Origin: Sipunculus nudus
Lineage: Eukaryota > Annelida > Sipuncula > Golfingiida > Sipunculidae
NCBI GenBank assembly: GCA_026874595.1
Contig: CM049313.1
Location: forward strand, 58,737,159-58,801,158
DNA: 64,000 bases
Direction of reading: 5' to 3'
Shown here in pieces: positions 1 to 12,900 of the stretch; position 1 is the stretch's first letter; every line of letters begins with the position of its first letter. The position numbers and the translations under genes were made by a program. The notes beneath the pieces are model-generated. The model did not search any database, was not told the origin of the DNA, and saw nothing but the letters and a program-made list of their open reading frames with translations.

Positions 1-414
1 GAATAGCATCCCTATCTAAGATACATATTCTTACTTAACTAGCCATTTTTGGGGTATAATTTAGCTGCATGCGATATACAAGGTTTGACCCAAGTTTTTA
101 GATTTAACCACAGAATGCAAATCCATTACAATTGATGTAATAGTGCCTGTCAGATCTATATGAGAGAAAGTACATGTATATACATAACTATATATCAAGG
201 CCTATAAATGTAAGGTTTCTATGTTCCATTATTGTTTAAAAGCATATCGTATTTTATTAATTTCCCTGAAGTAGCGCTTGAGTGTGAGCTGGTCCAATTA
301 TTCTTCAACTAGGAAAATGTCTAAAAAGAGAACTGTTACTTGTTAGCTTCATAAAAACGGAACAGTTTCAGAAATGATCCACAAGAACCGTAAGGTAAAA
401 CAACTCAATCTTAC

Positions 415-2998
415 CTATTGTTAAGTGCCAAGTATTCACCATTTCCTTGGCAGAAACACAGTCTGGCCATTATTAGTTGAGCAAAGTATATACCAAAACC
501 CACAACCACGGTAGGCCTACAAAAGAACAAGGATTATCTGCTCAAGCTGATAATAATGTATAACAATGCTTTGCAGCCACATGCCACCTAAATTGGTAGT
601 TCTTTGAACGCAAATTGACAAAAAAGATATTCATCAAGAATGATAACATATCTTTATATAAAAACATATATAATATATTACAAAATGAGGCATTAAAATC
701 CACATGCATCTTTACATGTAATATGTTTCTATCTTTACTCCCTTCTGTCCCTTATTTATGCAACCCTCTTAAAATTACCACCATGACCCACCATTACGTT
801 TAACTTTTGTTTTTCAAAATTACATGGAAATGTATCGGCAGCATAATCGAAGTGATATTATCATTATTATTATTGGTGTATAAGATCAATTACGAGAATG
901 TTTAGTTCTATGTTAATGAAATCAACATTTCTTTTAAATGACGATTCAAACGGCTAATGCTTTTTTTAAAGTAAAATATGACTTATACCAAAGTTGCTTT
1001 ATCTTTGCAATAGCAAACGTTGAATATCCGTCTCGTAGTGGAAGGAAAATAAGCACCGTCAGAGCGAAAATGGCAATCAAAGACACAGACAAGACGATAA
1101 TGTAACCTACAAGAAATTATGACATCAAATATCATAGCATTTATTAAAATCATAGTAAGAAAGATGCTGTAAATATTGCTTAAGTCATGGAGAATTTCAT
1201 ATTGTATATGACTAACATTTTGTTATTTAATGTCTTTTATATGTTTCATTAATAGGAAGTATCTGTCTTCAGTGAATGACATGCCTTTCATCTCATTATT
1301 GATTACTACAAATTTTATCATATTTTTTAAAAGTTTTTTTTTCTATATGATACCACATATCTCTGATGATGAATATTTTCCCATGTATCACTTCTCAAGG
1401 AACTTTTTATTATATGTTATCACCATTGACTTTAATCCTTTTGTAAAAAGATACTGTTAAAGTTTGTATTATCTATGAATAAGATAATATTGTTACAATT
1501 AGAATTAAAATGTTGCGTTGTAACAATTGATACTTGCAAATCAGTTATTCGGCTATTTTTTTGTTAAATTTGTCATCTATGTATTTTACATGAACTCTAT
1601 ACAACTCAAATGCCAAAATATTTCCAATATATATTTATTAAAACTACTCATCATGATTATTTAAAGTAAATTATCCATATATGTGATTTAACAGGTAAAA
1701 AGTTTTATTTTTTATTTTTTTTTTTTCAAATTATAATATTTTTTAATTAAATACATTATACTGTATTAATTCTATTTCACAGAAATGTCAGGGAAAGCTT
1801 TTTTTTTATTATTTTGCATTGCATACTTATAATAAACTTTTGTCCTTGTTGAATGTGTTTTAATTATTTTAGACGGCCCCTCACATGTTATAATGCAGAG
1901 ATATAAAAAAAACTAACAGCCTGCGTGTGGTTTCCGGCCTATGCTCAAGAGGTTCCAGGGATTATCTTAAGTTAACAGACGCTAGATATCGGATATGACC
2001 CCTTTATTACAGCTAAGGAAAAATAAAAGTGGATGAGTGAATAGTGTTTTCACACTCAGCATGATGGCCTTAATATGGTTCGATGTACATCCTGTCAAGA
2101 TGTAGGCATAGACAGCAGTCTTCAAATATTTTTTGGAGCTAAGCCAAGTGGCGACAGGTGTTATACTTTACCCTCGTTTTGCCTGTCAGTACATTTATGC
2201 AAACGGTTCTGAACAGATTTTGTATTATATTTGTGAGAAAATCACTGGAGGAACAAAGATTTGGAGAAAATCTGGTTCTCCGTAAAAAATAAATCAAAAG
2301 TTAATTAATACGGCTGTTTCATTATAAAAGAGCTGTTAATTGTTGGTTTAAGGTAGCAGGACTGGTCCCCCTGCAAGACCTGACTTTGTTTCGGCTTTTA
2401 CTTCGCAGTGAACAATCTCATGCCTTAGGACCCCTTAAAGTTTACATTTTCTGAAAGCTAAGAAAATTTCTACATTTTGGTAAATATACACTTTGTTTTT
2501 GAGGATAACGTCTTAATTTATAAGCTTTTAAAATTAATATAAATATTTAACAAAAAATATTTAATAGTTTATTCCAGCACATCTTAAGCAGAAACCGAAT
2601 TTATTTTTAAAACTAATCGAAATAAAGATAATATTCCCCAGTTTCGAGTTTACAGACTACTTTATTTTGATACCCTCACAATTCATTTCAATTTTTAGAA
2701 TATCCTAAATAACATCCTTCCAATTAAGTGTAGGCGTAACCAAATATGTAAAGGATGGTATGTTTCGGACAAGTAATTACTGACAAATAAAGCTCCAAAG
2801 CTAAGGTGTTCAGGTGAAATAAAGTTTTGAGAAAATGGCCAAAAACTACATTCGTAGAGATCATTCGTTCTACAGACGTAACTCAGTACATCCTTGCGGC
2901 AGTTTGATGTCTCCGACAAAAGCGTGTAAGGACTATACTTTGACAAGCTATGAACTTCACCAAAACATGCAGGCATCTTCCTTTATCTTTGATAATAA

Positions 2999-3043
<45 letters not shown>

Positions 3044-3222
3044 GTTCATAAAAATGCATCAATGCATTAATGTCACTACTCGCAGGTTTCGTGCGTATAT
3101 ACTGTGCGCACGAAACCTGCGGGTAGTGACATTAATGCATTGATGCATTTTTATGAACTTATAGCAGCTCTACTTTATGTATCGAGCACTTTGATCCTGG
3201 AATGGCAATCAAACCCTTTCTG

Positions 3223-3272
<50 letters not shown>

Positions 3273-6200
3273 GAATATTGTAAAGGCATATTCATCATTA
3301 TCCTAGTTACCATTTTACTAATATAAGACATTCTGCAAACAGGATAAAAAAAATTTTATCCTCTGTTGTTTTCTTCTGCAGTTAATGCTAGAGTTAACGC
3401 TAAGGATGTTGTGATAATAACATAAGCAACTCACCATACAAAATATAAGCGATCTGATATCCTGAGTACCGAAAGGTGGATGCCTGAAATAGAGTTTGAA
3501 GTTAGGAACTCATCTGTATAATACTTTTAGCCGGAATTTGGCGGTCCCTTATGTGGAAATCGCAAAGTAGCTTAAAGTGTAGCTTAAGTTCACAGTTCTA
3601 AAAGCACCAGGACATTTGACACATCGACCTTTCTGAAGGACATTAATCACTAGTTTTCAACATGAGGTACGACCGCTGGTTTAAGAAAAAGTTATTATTT
3701 GTATAAGATACTGTAGAACTTTTTTTATTTTGCGAAATCAAATTTCGCGACTGTGCAAGTTCGGAACTTTCGCGGTCGTGTGTTTTCGCGAATTACTTCA
3801 TGTTTTACTAAATCTTTATCAACAAGTACTAGAAAATATCAAGTTACCAAGAGCCAAGAGTAGTAATGATCACATGCGCATAACAATAAAAAAGCATAAC
3901 ACTACGAGGGCAAAAAAAATAAAACCTTCCCGTATATTGAACCTCAAATCAAGTTTATATCCCCGAGAATCACACGAAGGTTTTATATACTCGCCCTGTA
4001 CAGTATACTAGTATATAATCGATAAGTATAACAAATGGTTGTAAAACCATATGAGTAGTAATGATATGGTTATGCTCATTCTCGTGCGTTATTTCTTACC
4101 AATTAACTCATAAATGCAATAAGTCTACCGTTAAAAAAAATTAATCTTAGACATATACATGTATACATTTGCCAAATTTAGGTCAATCTGTTGTGTTATT
4201 CGAAGAGGCCAACAGAAAACCTCAAATATGTCCGAGGTTCTACACCGACAGTAAATACTTTGAGTTTCAATTAACCGTTAGCTCATAGGGGAATAGTTTT
4301 CGCTATAGATAATACGACACAAAACAATTTCACCATCAACATTCTAGAGACCAATATAACTAAAGCCCCTTTCACCGGGCCTACGAAGAGTTGCATAGTG
4401 CGGCGTACCGAGTACGTCGAAATAAGGCTGGGTACTCATGAAATATGTTGCTACGCGCCGGATTGGCATAGTCCCTGTTTAGGGTTATGCATAGGCTGGT
4501 GAACGATGACGTATTTCATCGGACTGGCGTAGGGTAGCGTACCCTTGCTAAGCCATGGCGTACATTAGCGTACAGTAGCGTAGTGTTGCGTGGATTTGCG
4601 TAAAATCTGCGAACATCTGCGTCCATTGCTCTACGCCGACAGTAAGCGAATAAATTAAACAGATTTAATATTTTCCGTCCATCTCGTGTACCCCCCTTGC
4701 TTCCCTCGGTGTATTGCCCCAGTACGCCGCACTACGCAAATCTACGTAAGCCCGGTGTGAACGGGGCTAAAGAATACGACCTCATCATTATGATAGCATA
4801 ACACAGAGAGGAGCATAATGTGTACCACATGTCCACGTAATGAATGCAGAATCTATTCGCATTTCTCGATGGCTTGTTCCACGAAGATTAGATGAGGAAG
4901 AAAAACGGAAAGTGAGAGACAGTCCTTGCAAAGCTACATACCAATTCAGACATGGGAGATATATTACGCTCCTGAAACCAATCTTTCTTGCCTTTCATCA
5001 GCCACAGCATATGTTTCCTGCAAGTTTAAGATAAAAACCTTTAAATTATTATTTCCAAAACAAGCTCAACTGCCAATCAGCACCATCTTATGGTCGTGCT
5101 AGAAACGACAGTTTTGGGTTCACATTGAACGTGGCATTGTATTTTGTATGAATGGTGTGCATTTTCTCCAGATATTTAGGAAAGTAGTTTTTTTGGGTCA
5201 TAAATGTATCTAAAAATTAGCAAATCTCCGATAGTTGAAATGACAAACTTAACGGAGTGAGACAAATGTACCCTTACCTGTAGCATAAAATCATGTGAAC
5301 CATGAAAATTAACTGCAGGCCGAATGACACATAGTTACACACCACAAACTCAGCTGGAAATGAAAGAAATATCATGTTTTTTAAATCAAGTTCAATCTTG
5401 AAACAAGCTAAAAAAACCAACAATATAAAATTGGATAGCAATTAAGAGCATCTAATTTTTCGGCCGTGTTTGCGACTATTTTCAAGTACAGCTTATTTAT
5501 AAAAAATGACTTTGATCAGTAAAAGTAGTCAAAGTGACATATTGACAGATATAATGGGTATTTATAGTATTCAAAGATCTTCCTCGGAACAAAATGAAAC
5601 ATATTCATAAAATGAATAAAATTTTAGTTTCTGAATGAGATAAACAAACATATATTTTTTTCCCTATTGATAGCGGGGAGACACTTACTGTGAAGTATAA
5701 AGATATATTCTAATCCTCGATCGACCCAGACAGTCATGTTGTACTGTTTTGCGTAATCTCGAATTGTTGGTGTAAACTGCTCCTGTAATTCTTGAAATTT
5801 ATCAAAATACCCATCCACTATGACGCCTGTACTAGTTGCAAGCTGAAATGAATAGTAGCTTTATTCTTCCTGAGATTATAGTATACATGCACACAACCAT
5901 ATATCGTGTGGTCCGAATTTTTATGCTGTTTATGACCAGATGCCCATCGCAGATATATAATTGGAGGTATAAAGGAATAAAAAACAACTAGATTACGGGT
6001 AGTCGACAAGCGACTACGTGTATCCGCGAAAATCAGAGTGGAACGGGTGAAGTAAGGCATGGATTGAGTGGCAAGGGGGAATAGAGTAAGGTGTGTTGCA
6101 TATTAGCATGGATGTCTGCAGCCGAAAAGTGTATGTAGGTTGCGCCATCTACCACCAAATCCAGAAAGCTGTCCAAGTTGTATACATATGCAAAATAAAG

Positions 6201-6776
6201 GCAGATAAGTCAAACCACTACATGTGCATGAGTGATCTTATCCAACAGCAGACATACAGAAGGACTTGTGCAAAAATGATGGCAGGTGGCCCCTCCAGTT
6301 TTGTGTATGGTAAAGAGCTATGTGAGATCTATACACATGCAAATTTTTCCCCAAACGGTCAAACGGTTCCCGAGATATGAACTTTGATGTCTGCAGCGTA
6401 CACTCAAATGTAGCTGGCGCCACCTGTCATAAAACCAAGAAAGCTGTCCAGGATGTATTAACCTGCAAAATTGTAAGCCAGATATGTCAAACCACTGCCG
6501 AGATATAAGTGATTTTATCCCGAGACAGACAAACGGCGGAAACCGGTCAAAAACATAGTATCCGCAAAACTTCGTTTTGGCAGATACAATTACATACATA
6601 GACACATATCTACAGGCATACTGACAGACATCGATTTATTTGTATAACGTTAATATATATATTAGTGCTCTAAAGCGATTAGACATTTACTGCACAAAAA
6701 CTGATTGAATATATTAATGCCTAATTATCACTACCCGCAGGTTTTCGTGCACACTTCATGGCACTCATCAGGTGAC

Positions 6777-6823
<47 letters not shown>

Positions 6824-6852
6824 TTTGTCACTACCCGCTGGTTATGTGGCAA

Positions 6853-6904
<52 letters not shown>

Positions 6905-9900
6905 GACCTGTTAGGTTAAAAGTCAGGTAAAGTCAGTGTATAAATATGTTGTAGCACATTTAATATCTATAGTATTAATGCTGCTATTCATTTAAAAGCA
7001 ACAAGTGTCAACTATATTCCATATAAACGTTAATCAGTCATCGGGAAAAGATAGATAAATGAGTAAAAGAATCCAGAGGAATGGAAAAAAAAGTATATTT
7101 CTCACCTTGTACAGGCACATGCCTGCAATGACCATGGTAGATACCACACGGGGCGAGTAGCGAAAACCTGCCCAGAAAAAAAAGACATTTAAAAGTAAGC
7201 TGAACCATTATTGGGACTGGAACTGTATATATCTTATTATTAGGGATCAGTTTCATTGGAATAAAGATATTATTCATTGGTTCAAATACTGAAATAATGA
7301 TGCAGCTAGTTCAAAATTATAGTAATGGGATAAACATTAAAAAGGAACAGAAAAACCAATAAAGAAAACGAAAAACTCATGAAAATGTTTCTGTATGGGG
7401 AACACCTATGTAACTCAATTAAGCATCTTTTTTCTGAAACATGTCACTGATTACATTATCCGTACACGGCGCTTTACTACCAGTTGATTGCACTTATTCA
7501 AAAGATTCTTTGGTTAGAGGTATACATATTAGTTGTAAAGAAAATACATATATCTTTAACAATGGTTTTAATTTAATTGATAAGCTCGATATGAACTTCG
7601 ACATTTCACGTTTATTGTTTTATTGTATTACGCCTACCAACATAATATATGTATATGTATCTGTGTATGTAGAATGTCAATCTGTATTAATGTTTATTAT
7701 GCATTTGTATATATCTCACCGTGTGTGATTATATGTTCACTTTTGCTTTTCATGTTAATTTATCACTTTTCACTTTCTTATTAATTTTATGCAGGAGAGC
7801 ATTTGCATTAGCCTTATCGGCTACTTTGTTATCCTGTTGAAATAAATATGTTTAAACCAATTTTTTTACTGCTTCACTGATAGGTAAACCGCTAATAAAC
7901 GAAGGAACATGGGGTGATAACTGTTGATCGCCTTTAATTTAACCAACTATAAACTGACCATCAAACGTTTTGATATCACTCTTGGACGTAGATAATGAAT
8001 CCGAAAACTAAACTTTAATTCTGAGAATATATAGAGCAAATTTCATTTTTTCATAGGTCAACCCCATTTCAAAACAAAGTCAAATTTGTCACCATTTGCA
8101 AATAATTTGAGGGTTTTCCACGCCGTGAGATGGATATGTTCTATTCCGGATATATATGTGATTTGATTTTAAACATTAAATATGTAAAGCCAAGAATTCT
8201 GTCCCAAGATGATACTAACCTGTCACTTTTCTGTAAAGAATAACAGCTTTTAGTTTCCCCAAAAAGGTTGTCGGCCTGAGAAAAAATATTTACATAGGTC
8301 AATTGACAAATAAAAATCATCGGTAGTTAGCATCATTCGTCCACATCTTGAAATAACATCTAGTCTTTAAGCAATCATCAAAGAAACATTTGCAAATTTA
8401 TTAACAACTGATAGAGATTTAACATAGTCAGTAACTAGACAATTAATCCACCCTTCTTATTATCATAAATTGAATAATCTTCCTGTAAATACCGAATTAA
8501 GCCCTGTTAAATTTTGTTATTACGTCATCGAAAAATTGAGGAAGGAAATAACGAAGGTACAAGATTAGGAGCAAAACAAGGGGTTTACAAATTTGAAGAA
8601 GTTTTACACTGTTTTATAAATAAATTTAAATTTAAACGGGCGACTTATATTATAAATAAGATAAATAAGTGTGAGTTTAAAAGTATTTATTTGTTAATTC
8701 CAATACACACAGAACTGTAAGAAACGTGTTTTTTTATTAAAAATATATATACATTTGACCAAAAAAGTCTGTACAGAATTTTTTGGAAGTACCTTTTTTT
8801 TTATTTTTAGAAGTGTGAGTTTAAAAGTATTTATGTGTTAATTCCAATACACACAGAACTGTCGGGAAAAAACTTTTTTTTATTATAAAAATATATATAC
8901 ATTTGACCAAAAAAAGTATGTACAGAAATTTTTAGAAGTACCTTTGTTACATCTTTTCTCACAGGTTCTACATCTTAAAATTATACATGTATTAAAACAT
9001 TAAGGTCTGTATCTTTAAACATCATATATTTACAGTCAAAACACTTCGGCGCTCTGCCAGTGAACTCACGGTGGCTTAGGCTGCTTCCTTAACATCTCTC
9101 GCACATATTCCAGTTCGTCCAGAAATTTGAGTCGTTTTTCTTTCACTTCGCTGTCCTTGTATTTGAATTTAGACTGCAATTAATTAAACAGTGCTGAAAT
9201 AACTAATTTACAGACACCTGTCCACATGCAAACTACCCACATGAAACGAAAAATTTGACTTAGCAATTCGCCATCCTAAATTAATTTAACCCCCCCCCCC
9301 CCCCCGGACGAGTTTCCCTGCGATGATTAGATAGTCTATGGAGCATCGAATAACAGATCAATAATCGATTAATATCTATTTCTGATTACACCTTTTTTCA
9401 TAAAATACCAGCTCCTAGCGGATCACTACAGACAGAAGAACAATATGCTGCTGACGGCTTCAATAGGAAAAAAAACTTGAAGAGCACGGGTCGCTCAGGC
9501 AAAAGAGTTCGGGGGTCTATTTGAGTTTAGAGCGTCCCAAAGCGGAGATGATATATTTTTCCAAGATTGAAGGCTTAAGTAAAATTAAATTTTTCAAATT
9601 TTATGTAACTAGCTTATTATATGGTTAGAAATCGTGTCACAATATAGATATAAGTATAAGCCTGATCAGTTATCAACGCGACGGTTACACATCTGACGGG
9701 TTTGGCCGAGGCACCCAGAAATGACATTTGACTGCTTCAAGGTGCTATATCCAGAAATTCGCTTGGACACTCAGAACAGAGAGTGTCCTGAGTGTCTCCG
9801 TAAGAGATTTCGAGCATCAAAGACGCTTACCCCTCGTTCCTGAAAGCCCAGAATGCATGATGTCGTGAGCGCTGCTTATTAACAAGGAAAGTTACTTAGC

Positions 9901-12900
9901 GTAGTTGTTACTGAGACATCATTTTCTCATGTTTATAAACTTTATTTATATTACATGGATTATACAACTAGTTATTATAACTAATACGAGGCATTCCATG
10001 GCTCGGATGTTGGCGCTCGGTAGTCGGTAAGGGTGGAGGAAACCGGAGAACCCGGAGAAAACCACCGGCCTCGTTCAGTTCAAAGAAATCAGACAAATCA
10101 GAATGTGAGTTTGTTAACTACTTCCTGGTAACAATTACCTTCCATGGAGAATGCCTTGATTAGTTCTAATAGTAATTTGCAAAATCAAGGTAAAAATAAA
10201 AAAGTGTAAAGTTTTTTTTATAATGTTTACGCTCCCGAGGCAGCGGCAATCTTGCGCTTCTAAAGAACCTACTTATTTTCTCGCTGCCTGCTTTGACCGT
10301 TTATGATGCATTAAACACCAGGTGGTGCACAGGGGCCTGTCTGCTTAAAAACTGCTGATGTGACTATCAGCCAACCAAAAGCAAGTCAACAAACACTCCA
10401 CAGGCGTGAGAGGTATATTCTCTCTGAGCCTGTGGCCTGTTCAAACGGTCGCCGTTTGAACTTTTTTCCTCGGTTGGCTGGTAAACCGTTTTGCTTCCAG
10501 CACAGGGTCTTATCTGATTGGACCAAAATACAGTGTTCCCCTCTTGTGTAGAGATTCAGGATACAAGGTCATAACAAACAGCGCTACGATATAGGTAGTT
10601 GGCCTATGGGTAAAGCGCCGGTAAAGAGCGTATATATAGTTCAAATGACGTATTTTTTCGTAAATTTAACTGCCAATATGTTGATTTAATTACCGTTTTC
10701 CCACTTGTGTTGAATTTATATTAGTTACTTCTATATAGTTGGGAACATGTTTTGGCTTTTAATACATTATGGTTTATTATTAAACCACGTCATCTTTGTC
10801 GTCATCAGCACCTTCACAAACAATATGAATACTCCAGGGACAAATGATTAAACTGAATGTGACCCTTCAGAGTCCTCTGAATGTGACCTCACCTTGCTAC
10901 TGCAGTACGGGCGTATGTTCCTGTACAGATCTAGACAGTACACCACGAGGAGCGCTAGTAGACTGCCGTACAGCGGTATCATGATCACAATCAGCAGGAT
11001 GTCCAGCTTCATCTGAAAACATCCTCACTAAATTGACAGGAGCTCGAGTTTTATGGAAGGAGAATTCTAGCGTACATATTCTAAGATTAACCTATAATCC
11101 CGCGCATTTCAAACCTTCGGCTATTCAATCGAGCCAAAACGATGCTCATAACGGTAATTTAACGCTGGTGACACCTAACGAGAAAACATAAAACTTTTTT
11201 TGTTAATGAAATATGACTGGTCATATCTATGCTTAAAAATACTCAAAGTTCAACAGAACACCATACTTTTTACAAATAACAAATTCTAGCATGAGCTCGG
11301 GGATGTACTGTCGGGTATATGTTTTTATTTCGGTTTTAATGCATCAGTAATAAATTTGCTGGATAGGTGTATTTATTCACATTTTAAAATTGCGTAAGTG
11401 ATATGTTTATAAAAATACTATCGATGGCCATCATTTATACTCACCACAAGTCCATTTGTAACTGGTGGGCAAATGAGCGTCACAAGTATATTGATAGCTA
11501 ACCTGAAAAGAAAGCGGATATTTATATAGTGAAGATCCACAGTGATATCGTATAAACACCGACACTCATATAGTCGTGGAGGGTATGGGGGTGATGCGTG
11601 TTGTTTTTTTTTTTTTTACTAGCATAGCAAATTCCTGATAGGCATAGCGTGTTTTCCCAACAGCAGTGCATGTTAACTTACCAGTACAGCGTGAAGAGGA
11701 TACCAGTTATGTTTGCTGCGATCTTTTTCCTCATGGCGACACATGCCAACATCGGGTAAAATGCGACAGCGATCAACAGGATGTTAAGCAGGTTCACAAA
11801 ACCTGGAGAAAATTTAATAAACATGATATATAGCCTCTGTACGGGGTTTATACTCGTATCTCCAATGCGGGTTTCAATGGACCATTAAAGGCAGTACGGG
11901 GTATAGAACCCTTGTAATGCTGGTTTCAGTCTACCATCAACGCAGAGCTACGCATTAAGCTATAACCTAAAGGGTATACCTGTAAACCTTACCCTTCCAC
12001 TTATATTCGGAAGTTTAATATTTAATTGAAATTTCGTCATTGCAGTATTATAATCGGAAGGGAACAAACATATATTATAGTTTCTCGTAGATGCACTAAT
12101 GACAGTCCGGATCACATAAAAATACATGTACGTTTCACCGCTTCTGTCTGGTTAGTGTCTTTTAAATACTAAAAGCTGAAATAATGACGGAATCCGGAGG
12201 GTAGTTAATATATTCCTAGGGATTTCATTACCTTCTCTGTAATGTCAAATAGGCTCGTTGCTCCTAATAGTTATTTTCTTTAAAATCATGCTTAAACTTA
12301 AGATTGCGGGAACATTATCATAAAAAAAGGGAATCCTTACTTCCAACCCAGCTAAACCTCTCGTTCCAGTAATCCTGTTTTGATAGAGTTAAGGGGATCG
12401 GGTCGTAAATTTTCTTTCCCTCGAATAGCTTGAGTGCTTGATAAGCCAACGGAACGAACACGAGGGAATACGCCCACCGCCTCTCTCGGCCATCGACGAA
12501 ATTAACTGGACTACAAGGAGAAACATGCACGGACTGAGGAATAATCCAGTAGTCGTTTATGCAAATGATCCAATCACTGAGATTAAGGTTACACATATTA
12601 ATATAGGATTACCAATACTATATACTCTGTTCCATCAATTCTGAACACATGTTACTTTAATAATTTTCTTGAAAACTTTGTTTACAGGATAAAACATGGG
12701 AAAATAAAGTGACCATCAAATAAGGCAACCAGGAATTTTAAGGAAAATGTTAAATTTAAGGTTACTACTTTTGGGCTCGTTCCAATGATATGTCGGTTTA
12801 GATGTGTCCCTACATGAGTAGCCATCGTTTAGCTTTTCATATTGCTATCCCCCAGTCATTACTGTCAACTGAGGCTGTTTTTCGTGTGACCAAAGATCTT

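Larger units (their letters stand above)
1107..3434. other. Intron 14 of the STRA6-like gene
   Basis: AT-rich sequence with no exon-like stretch recognised. It contains the palindrome and TA arrays listed separately between 3000 and 3270. Confidence 0.6.

Noticed and set aside
2695-2976. 93-codon minus-strand frame in STRA6-like intron 14
   Set aside because: Considered as an extra exon, but the flanking exons already join in phase and match the family without a gap.
6093-6605. Overlapping 95-codon frames on both strands
   Set aside because: They lie in a diverged tandem duplication; the frames are not preserved between the two units.
10030-10075. GGAGGAAACCGGAGAACCCG purine-rich motif
   Set aside because: Similar strings are common in animal interspersed repeats; no boundaries or coding role could be found here.
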